DNA from: an uncultured bacterium
GTDB taxonomy: Bacteria; Desulfobacterota; Desulfovibrionia; Desulfovibrionales; Desulfovibrionaceae
Direction: 5' to 3'
Length of the DNA stretch: 11,377 bases
NCBI GenBank assembly: GCA_905214305.1
Contig: CAJMLK010000075.1
Location: forward strand, 1 to 11,377
The notes beneath the pieces were generated by a model, which was not told the DNA's origin, ran no database searches, and worked only from the letters and a program-made list of their open reading frames with translations. This document shows positions 6,395-11,377 of this stretch, one piece after another. Position 1 is the first letter of the stretch, and every line of letters begins with the position of its first letter. A program made the translations under genes and the position numbers.

Positions 6395-8383
6395 CTAGTC
6401 GGGGATGATCTGGTAGTAGGGCTTCTTGAAGATCTTGGTCTCGCCGGTGGCGGGATCGTACTTGGAGTTCACGAAGCACTTCCACTTGGTGTCGTCCAGG
6501 GCCATGAAGTCCGCGCGGTAGTAGAAGCCGGGATAACGGGATTCTTCGCGGAAGGAGATGTGCTGCATGTGCAGGCGCACCGTCCACAGGCGATGGTAGT
6601 TTTCCCAGCAGCGCAGCAGTTCGTGCAGGTCACGGGAGGCCAGCTTGAGGGAGTCTTCTTCCATCATGGCAAGCAGGTTGAAGCCCGTATCGAGCAGAGC
6701 CTTGGAGGTGGTGTAGTAGGTGCTCACGCCGCCGCCGTATTCGTCGGTGCACTTCACGAGACGCATCATGAAGTTCTTGGGCGTGATGTAGTTGGGGTTC
6801 ACCACAGGGTCGGTGGAAGCGTCCTTGCCGGCCATGAAGTTGTAGTACGGACGGTAGATGAGCTTTTTCAGTTCATCAGCGCTTTCCTTGAACTCGGGCT
6901 TGAAGTCCTTGTGGTCAAGGCACCAGCGCACCATCTGCTTGCCGGCGATGCGGCCTTCAGCATGCGAACCGGAGGAGAACTTGTGGCCGGAAGCGCCCAC
7001 GCCGTCGGCGCAGGTGAACAGGCCTTCAACGGTGGTCATGCGGTTGTAGACCTTGCCGTTGGCCGCACGCACCTTATAGTCTTCGGGAACCCATTCTTCA
7101 TCGGGACCGGACACCCAGATGCCGCAGCAGCCGGAGTGGGAGCCGAGCAGGTAGGGTTCGGTGGGCATGATTTCAGAACCGCGTTCTTCAGGAGCGGTAT
7201 TGGTGCAGGCCCACAGGTTGGCCTGACCAACGCACATGTCGAGGAAGTCTTCCCAAGCTTCGGACTCAAGTTCCTTCTGCTGTTCTTCGTTCAACGTGGC
7301 GAAGGTGGTCTGCAGGGCGGTCTTGGTGTCCATGTAGATGGGGCCGCGGCCTTCGCGCATTTCGCGAAGCATCATGTGGTTACGCAGGCAGGTCGGAATG
7401 ACGTGGCCCTTGGCGTAGCCGCGATCTTCGTAGGGCTTCAGCATGGCACGGTTGGTCACGCAGTAGTCTTCGCCCTTGCTGTTGGTGGCTTTGGCCTTGA
7501 AGAGCAGGAACCACGCGCCCACGGGGCCGTAACCGTCCTTGAAGCGGGCGGGCACGAAGCGGTTTTCCATCATGGTCATTTCAGCGCCGACCTGAGCACA
7601 CATGGTGTAGGTGGAACCGGCGTTCCATACGGGATACCAGGCGCGACCCATGCCTTCACCGGTGGAGCGGGGGCGGTACACGTTCACCGCGCCGCCGGCG
7701 GCCACCATGATGGTGTTGGCTTTGAAGATATGCACTTCGTTGGCGCGCAGGTTAAAGCCCACGGCGCCCGCGATGCGGTTGGGAGTATTTTTGTCGAGCA
7801 GCAGCTTCACGATAAAGATGCGCTCCATGATGCGGTCTTCACCCAGGGCATTCTTGGCGGCTTCGGCCACGATGCACTTGTAGGATTCACCGTTGATCAT
7901 GATCTGCCAGCGGCCGGAACGCACGGGGGCGTCGCCCTTGCGCAGGCTCTTGCCGGCGGCCTTGGCGGCGGCGCCGTTCATGTTGTGGCCGTCTTCGCCC
8001 TTGATCCAGCAGGGCAGACCCCAGTCTTCAAACAGATGCACGGAGTCGTCAACGTGACGGCCGCAGTCGAAGATAAGGTCTTCGCGCACGAGGCCCATAA
8101 GGTCGGTGCGGACCATGCGCACGTAGTCGTCGGCGCTGTTTTCACCCAGGTAGGTGTTGATGGCGGAAAGGCCCTGGGCCACGGCGCCGGAGCGCTCGAG
8201 GGAAGCCTTGTCGCAAAGCAGAATTTTCAGGCCATGCTTTTCGCCCCAGCGGACGGCTTCAAAAGCGGTTCCGCAGGATCCCATGCCGCCGCCCACGATG
8301 AGCAGGTCAACCGCATGTTCTTTAACTTCGGGTTCGGCAATGGCTACGCCCTTTATCGCTTCCTTTACGGGAATCATAGGCAT
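6395..8383 (-). CDS. aprA: Adenylylsulfate reductase alpha subunit
   Basis: AprA (662 residues) is the FAD-containing catalytic subunit of cytoplasmic APS reductase and reduces adenosine 5'-phosphosulfate to sulfite and AMP. It belongs to the fumarate reductase/succinate dehydrogenase flavoprotein family. The FAD motif lies at 31-38 (GGGMGSCG), the GRHVDDSVHLF segment at 108-118, and the C-terminal FAD-contact segment at 463-479 (GASGHKFSSGSHAEGRI). By offset from Archaeoglobus AprA (W234, R265, H398, recalled), W249, R280 and H416 are the likely active-site residues; this mapping is inference. Length and sequence closely match Desulfovibrio AprA throughout, with no truncation. GGAGA lies about 7-8 bases before the start at 8383. 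aprB is 37 bases upstream, so the pair is co-transcribed. The N-terminus has no export signal, consistent with a cytoplasmic enzyme. Confidence 0.98.
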   Translation of the reverse strand: MPMIPVKEAIKGVAIAEPEVKEHAVDLLIVGGGMGSCGTAFEAVRWGEKHGLKILLCDKASLERSGAVAQGLSAINTYLGENSADDYVRMVRTDLMGLVREDLIFDCGRHVDDSVHLFEDWGLPCWIKGEDGHNMNGAAAKAAGKSLRKGDAPVRSGRWQIMINGESYKCIVAEAAKNALGEDRIMERIFIVKLLLDKNTPNRIAGAVGFNLRANEVHIFKANTIMVAAGGAVNVYRPRSTGEGMGRAWYPVWNAGSTYTMCAQVGAEMTMMENRFVPARFKDGYGPVGAWFLLFKAKATNSKGEDYCVTNRAMLKPYEDRGYAKGHVIPTCLRNHMMLREMREGRGPIYMDTKTALQTTFATLNEEQQKELESEAWEDFLDMCVGQANLWACTNTAPEERGSEIMPTEPYLLGSHSGCCGIWVSGPDEEWVPEDYKVRAANGKVYNRMTTVEGLFTCADGVGASGHKFSSGSHAEGRIAGKQMVRWCLDHKDFKPEFKESADELKKLIYRPYYNFMAGKDASTDPVVNPNYITPKNFMMRLVKCTDEYGGGVSTYYTTSKALLDTGFNLLAMMEEDSLKLASRDLHELLRCWENYHRLWTVRLHMQHISFREESRYPGFYYRADFMALDDTKWKCFVNSKYDPATGETKIFKKPYYQIIPD

Positions 8384-8420
8384 AATGGTATCTCCTTATC
8401 GCACTAGCGGTTGCAAAAGC

Positions 8421-8909
8421 CTAACGGCCGTGTTCCATGCAAGTAAGAACCTTGTCGGCTTCCAACATTTCAAACTTCTTGCCGAGAGCTTCCTTGGGTG
8501 CAACCAGGGCCTTTTCGGTGAACAGAAGTTCGTCTTCGATGTTGCCGCCTTCGGGGAAACCTTCAAAAGGCTTGATGGAACCTTCCGGAGTGGTGCGAAT
8601 GGGGAACTTGAAACGCTTTACATTGCCGTTACGGAACTGAACCGTCCACATGATGGAGTCTGCCGACCGCATGGGGATACAGGTTCCGCCCATGGGAGCG
8701 AAGTCAGCGTAGGGGCGGGCCGTGATGGCGCCCTGAGGGCAGATCTTCACGCAGGAATAGCATTCCCAGCAGGCGTCGGGTTCCTGGTTGTAGGCCTTCA
8801 TTTCCTCGGGGTCGAGGATCATGAGGTCGTTGGGGCAAATGTACATGCAAGCCGTCTTTTCGCCACCCTTGCAGCCGTCACATTTGGACGGATCGACATA
8901 AGTCGGCAT
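8421..8909 (-). CDS. aprB: Adenylylsulfate reductase beta subunit
   Basis: AprB (162 residues) is the iron-sulfur subunit that carries electrons from the Qmo complex to the FAD of AprA. Two [4Fe-4S] motifs are clear: C10xxC13 then C21xxxC25P, with the seven-residue insertion GGEKTA typical of AprB, and C47xxC50xxC53xxxC57P. The remaining ~100 residues, including the SADSIMWTVQF strand and the IRTTPEGSIKPFEG segment, form the tail that wraps around AprA in known structures. Length is normal for the family. The start at 8909 (MPTYVDPSKC) is supported by GGAGG about 7 bases upstream and by family conservation. The frame extends 43 codons upstream through the leader region but is not conserved in character. 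It is the first gene of the aprBA-qmo locus and is divergent from the gene at 9364. Confidence 0.98.
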   Translation of the reverse strand: MPTYVDPSKCDGCKGGEKTACMYICPNDLMILDPEEMKAYNQEPDACWECYSCVKICPQGAITARPYADFAPMGGTCIPMRSADSIMWTVQFRNGNVKRFKFPIRTTPEGSIKPFEGFPEGGNIEDELLFTEKALVAPKEALGKKFEMLEADKVLTCMEHGR

Positions 8910-8940
8910 ACGTATCCTCCAACTCAGTAAAAAGTGTTTG

Positions 8941-8995
8941 AAAAACCCGCCGGGTTCGGCGTGGCGCGACGGGAAAGACCGACACGCCGGGGTTA
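8941..8995 (-). promoter_or_regulatory. Attenuator-like tandem hairpins in the aprB leader
   Basis: On the minus strand, CGGCGTG (8989-8983) pairs with CACGCCG (8963-8957). Next come AACCC (8956-8952), a 3-base loop and GGGTT (8948-8944), followed by more Ts, a minimal terminator shape ending about 30 bases before the aprB start. A second AACCC at 8995-8991 could pair with the same GGGTT, enclosing hairpin 1 and excluding the terminator. That mutually exclusive pairing resembles a terminator/antiterminator switch. No known riboswitch class was recognised. Predicted only. Confidence 0.4.
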
Positions 8996-9038
8996 GCCGA
9001 GCGCCTTCGCTATAACGTTGGGCGAATGGCTTGCGCAA

Positions 9039-9068
9039 TTAGTAACAAGCACTTGGCGTCCGAGTCAA
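9039..9068 (-). promoter_or_regulatory. Candidate sigma70 promoter of aprBA
   Basis: On the minus strand, TTGACT (9068-9063) matches the -35 consensus at 5 of 6 positions. TACTAA(T) lies 18 bases downstream (9044-9039), preceded by TGT like a weak extended -10. The -10 is poor (3 of 6). The start site would be near 9032, giving an aprB leader of about 120 bases. An alternative -10 (TATAGC, around 9008-9013) lacks a good partner. TTGCGCAA (9031-9038), a perfect 8-bp palindrome, abuts the -10. Confidence 0.45.
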
Positions 9069-9264
9069 GCCCCCTCTGCAAAATTTCGTGGAAACATTAC
9101 ATCGCCGAACAGGCTTTTCCCATAAAATTCAGATAGATAAGGTTCTTGTGAAAAAAGTTCTAATCCCCTATTCAAACCTTCCCCCAACAGAGTCCTCGCG
9201 AGCATACCCTTGCAAGAGAAGTCATTTCAAGCTAACACGTTTGCGCAGAGAAAGAAAGACTGTG

Positions 9265-9293
9265 ACGCAGATTTGCTGCGTATTTGCGGCAAA
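9265..9293. promoter_or_regulatory. Adjacent palindromes, possible operator
   Basis: ACGCAG-N5-CTGCGT (9265-9281) is followed one base later by TTTGC-G-GCAAA (9283-9293). They lie 70-100 bases before the start of the plus-strand gene, in a position suited to regulator binding or to a leader hairpin. The first has the same arms and spacing as the hairpin at 395-411. No regulator family is assigned. Confidence 0.3.
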
Positions 9294-9363
9294 CCCCTGC
9301 AATTCCACACAACGAAAAGGGATTTAACCACCCTCTCCCTTCCATTTTCCCACAGGAAAGAGC

Positions 9364-11250
9364 ATGACTGATCATTCGAACGACTCGCGCGGCCCCCGTT
9401 TCCCCCGAGACAGCCGCGAAAAACGAGATTTTCGCGGTTCCCGCACTCCTCGTGACGCACGCGATTCTCGCGATTCACGCGGGCCACGTCCCCCCCGGGA
9501 TGACCGTGACGCACGCGGCCGTGATGACGCACCTGTGCGCCGCCCCCTGCGCGAAACTGTCTGCGAGATTGACCGCGACATTCTGCGCCTTTTGCTGCGC
9601 CGCCATAATATTCTGGCGCGCATGCGCGGCGACAAGTCGCATCTCGACTCCGCCGAGGAAAAAATGCTGCGTGAATCGTGGGAGGCCGCAGTGGCCCGCA
9701 TCAGTCGCGACGCCCGCCTCTCGGGCCATTTTTTTTCTCTCATGCAGGAAGTGGAGTTTCAGCCCCGCCCTGTGAGCGAACGGCAGGAAAGGACCGAAGG
9801 CGAAGGCCATGAAGGCGCCGCAGACGGTGACCGCTCCCCTGCCGACAGCTCCCGCGAAGGGACCGACAAGCGCACGGCGTTCAACCTGGCCCCGCCGACC
9901 AAAGCCGTGCGTCTGCTCATGCAGGCCCCTCTGGCCTGCCGCGCCACACGCGCATGGCTCATGCTGGCGGCTGCCGCGGGCCAGCCCCTGCGCCTCAGCC
10001 CGAGCCTCATGAATGACCCGGTTGTGGACTGCGTGAAAATGCTCAACCAGGCCGGCGCCTCTCTCACCCGCGAGGACGATGGCGTCACCGCCAGACCCGC
10101 GGTTCCCCTGGGTGCGCCCGACAAGGTGCTGTACGTGGGTGACAGCGCGTGGAACTTCTATCTGCTGCTGGGCCACTACCTTGGGCGTCCTTCGCGCGCT
10201 AAATTTGCTGGCGAGTCCGACCTGAAGCTGGCCGATCTTTCCTCTGTGCGCCACTTTCTTCCCATCATGGGCGCGCGCCTTGTGCATGTGGTCCCCAAAA
10301 GCGACGGCCTGCCCGCACGCCTTGAAAGCTCGGGCATTTTGCCCGATGCCGTAACCATGCCCGCCGATACGCCCGCCGAACTGGCCGAGGGCATCCTGCT
10401 GGCAGCACCCGGCTACGAGCACAGCCTGAGCATGAACCTCAGCAACCATCCGGCCCAAAAGACCATACTGGCCCGCACCCTGCCCATTCTGCGGGCAGCC
10501 GGGGCAGATGTGAACGTGGATGGCGGAATCGTGCGCATCAATCCGACAAAATTGAATATCCCCGCGCAGCCGCAACTGCCCGTGGAGCCGGAACTGGCGC
10601 TCTTTCTGCTGGCCCTGCCTTTGGTGCTGGGCGGCGAGGCTCGCCTTGCCGGGCAGTGGCCCCAGTGGCCCGCAGCCCAGGCAGGCTGGAACATTCTGCG
10701 CGACCTGGGCCTTGATCTGCAACAGCAGAATGGCAAGGAAGGCGAAGAACTCCACGCGCAAAACGCGACTCCGCTCAAGGCTTTCAGCATGCCCACCGTA
10801 CCTGCGGACCTGCCTGCCGACTGGTCGCCTCTGGTTGTGGGTCTGGCCGCATGCGCTGCCCTGCGCGGCGGACAGACAGTGCTGCCCCCGTTGCCCCAGG
10901 GTACGGACATGCACGAGGTAGGAAGCTTTCTGCACTCCGTGGATCTTGAACAGGACGAAAACGGCAGATTGTGCAAAACGGCACAATCAGAAGCCAAGAC
11001 CGCGTGGAACGCCCCTACGCCCGCATGGGCCATGGCCCTTGCTTTGGCTGCTTGTGCAAAACAGCACCAGAAGCTCGGCAACCCCGGCGTCATGACCGGC
11101 CTGTACCCGGCCTTCTGGGCCATGTACAACGCCCTGCCCGAGCCGCCGCAGCGCCGTGCCGCAGCGGCCCCTCCGGCGGCCCCGTCCCGCAGGCGCATTA
11201 TCACCACTGCTGTGGCCGTGCCGCCTGAACTGAAAGAAGAAGACTACTAG
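9364..11250 (+). CDS. Chorismate mutase-like/EPSP synthase-like fusion protein
   Basis: Not a gene I can name. In the 628-residue protein, residues 7-56 are Arg/Asp/Gly/Pro-rich and probably disordered, with DSRGPRxPRD at 7-16 and 37-46. Residues 62-135 resemble an AroQ chorismate mutase: a 30-residue ungapped comparison with E. coli PheA, recalled, keeps R63, R80 and K91 (R11, R28, K39 there), while the R51 and Q88 equivalents seem lost. A charged linker (136-170) leads to an EPSP synthase-like domain (about 172-590). There R196 matches R27, but K22, S23, T97, R100, H385, R386 and K411 appear replaced (A191, C192, W263, Y266, P553, A554, G579). A basic Ala/Pro-rich tail ends it. It is therefore probably not an active EPSP synthase; it may be a pseudoenzyme or act on another ligand. 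AGGAAAG precedes the start at 9364. It is divergent from aprB and has its own terminator. Confidence 0.75.
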   Translation: MTDHSNDSRGPRFPRDSREKRDFRGSRTPRDARDSRDSRGPRPPRDDRDARGRDDAPVRRPLRETVCEIDRDILRLLLRRHNILARMRGDKSHLDSAEEKMLRESWEAAVARISRDARLSGHFFSLMQEVEFQPRPVSERQERTEGEGHEGAADGDRSPADSSREGTDKRTAFNLAPPTKAVRLLMQAPLACRATRAWLMLAAAAGQPLRLSPSLMNDPVVDCVKMLNQAGASLTREDDGVTARPAVPLGAPDKVLYVGDSAWNFYLLLGHYLGRPSRAKFAGESDLKLADLSSVRHFLPIMGARLVHVVPKSDGLPARLESSGILPDAVTMPADTPAELAEGILLAAPGYEHSLSMNLSNHPAQKTILARTLPILRAAGADVNVDGGIVRINPTKLNIPAQPQLPVEPELALFLLALPLVLGGEARLAGQWPQWPAAQAGWNILRDLGLDLQQQNGKEGEELHAQNATPLKAFSMPTVPADLPADWSPLVVGLAACAALRGGQTVLPPLPQGTDMHEVGSFLHSVDLEQDENGRLCKTAQSEAKTAWNAPTPAWAMALALAACAKQHQKLGNPGVMTGLYPAFWAMYNALPEPPQRRAAAAPPAAPSRRRIITTAVAVPPELKEEDY

Positions 11251-11276
11251 GGCAGTGCCGAAGACAAGTTACTTTG

Positions 11277-11313
11277 AAATGCTCTGTGGGGAGGGACCCC
11301 ACAGAGCATTTTT
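11277..11313 (+). terminator. Perfect intrinsic terminator of the fusion gene
   Basis: A 15-bp perfect inverted repeat (11277-11291 and 11297-11311) with a 5-base AGGGA loop ends in T5 (11309-11313), beginning 26 bases after the stop at 11250. A-run and T-run flanks make it potentially bidirectional. Confidence 0.92.
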
Positions 11314-11327
11314 ACGGTGAAGAGCTT

Positions 11328-11369
11328 TGTGGGGGAGGGACCCTTTTGCAAAAGGGTCCCTCCCCCACA
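11328..11369. repeat. 42-bp perfect palindrome
   Basis: The two 21-base halves (11328-11348 and 11349-11369) are exact reverse complements with no spacer, centred on TTTTGCAAAA. The left arm begins TGTGGGGGAGGGACCC, almost the same as TGTGGGGAGGGACCC inside the preceding terminator (11285-11299). No U-run follows on either side, so it is not a standard terminator. It looks like an intergenic repeat or cruciform element, and possibly the termination structure of a convergent gene beyond the window. Confidence 0.85.
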
Positions 11370-11377
11370 CCCCCACC

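Larger units (their letters stand above)
8910..9363. other. Divergent control region, aprB and the 9364 gene
   Basis: No gene is supported; a 79-codon plus-strand frame (9088-9327) has no good ribosome binding site. The aprB promoter and leader occupy the left part. The right part (about 9080-9250) is more AT-rich than the flanking genes. It contains a TTGTGAA half-site (9146-9152) and two neighbouring palindromes (9265-9281 and 9283-9293). I could not identify a convincing promoter for the plus-strand gene. TTGTGA (9146-9151) with TATTCA 17 bases on is the best weak pair. Confidence 0.6.

Noticed and set aside
6158..8407. A 749-codon open frame on the plus strand antisense to aprA
   Set aside because: It mirrors the codon bias of aprA, is rich in His, Val and Gly with no recognisable domain, and lies opposite an unmistakable gene.
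9475..10986. A 503-codon minus-strand frame opposite the fusion gene
   Set aside because: It has His/Gln-rich shadow composition and no family resemblance, while the plus-strand frame shows clear domains, a ribosome binding site and a terminator.
1..11377. CRISPR arrays, insertion sequences, transposases, rRNA or tRNA genes
   Set aside because: No regularly spaced repeats, transposase motifs, attachment-site duplications or RNA gene signatures were seen on either strand.

Overview
The window carries the core APS-reduction locus of a dissimilatory sulfate reducer. The high GC content, the gene order aprB-aprA-qmoA-qmoB-qmoC-qmoD and the near-identity of AprA and AprB to Desulfovibrio proteins as I remember them point to Desulfovibrio sensu lato (Desulfovibrionaceae). 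Species was not determined.

Layout. Six genes run leftward on the minus strand. aprB (8421-8909) and aprA (6395-8383) encode the two subunits of adenylylsulfate reductase. After a 378-base gap come the closely packed qmoA (4781-6016), qmoB (2505-4775) and qmoC (1310-2491), encoding the quinone-interacting membrane oxidoreductase. qmoD (476-1201), a conserved protein of unknown mechanism, follows behind a strong stem-loop and a good candidate promoter of its own. Bases 1-475 look non-coding and contain a perfect 16-bp-stem bidirectional terminator (51-85) and weaker hairpins.

To the right, across a 454-base divergent intergenic region (8910-9363), one plus-strand gene (9364-11250) encodes an unusual 628-residue protein. 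It has an Arg/Asp-rich disordered N-terminus, an AroQ-type chorismate mutase-like segment, and an EPSP synthase-like fold in which nearly every catalytic residue I could align is replaced. A perfect terminator (11277-11313) follows it, then a 42-bp perfect palindrome (11328-11369).

How the genes work together. QmoC should accept electrons from menaquinol in the membrane through b hemes and two [4Fe-4S] clusters. QmoB and QmoA, which are HdrA-like flavin/Fe-S proteins, should pass them to AprB and then to the FAD of AprA, where APS is reduced to sulfite and AMP. This links a soluble cytoplasmic reductase to the quinone pool. Expression appears to be subdivided: a sigma70-like promoter and an attenuator-like leader precede aprB, stem-loops separate aprBA from qmoABC, and another stem-loop plus a promoter separate qmoC from qmoD.

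The most unusual items are the degenerate chorismate mutase/EPSP synthase-like fusion, the competing hairpins in the aprB leader, the uncoupling of qmoD, and the paired terminator/palindrome at the right end. All comparisons were made from memory; no searches were run.
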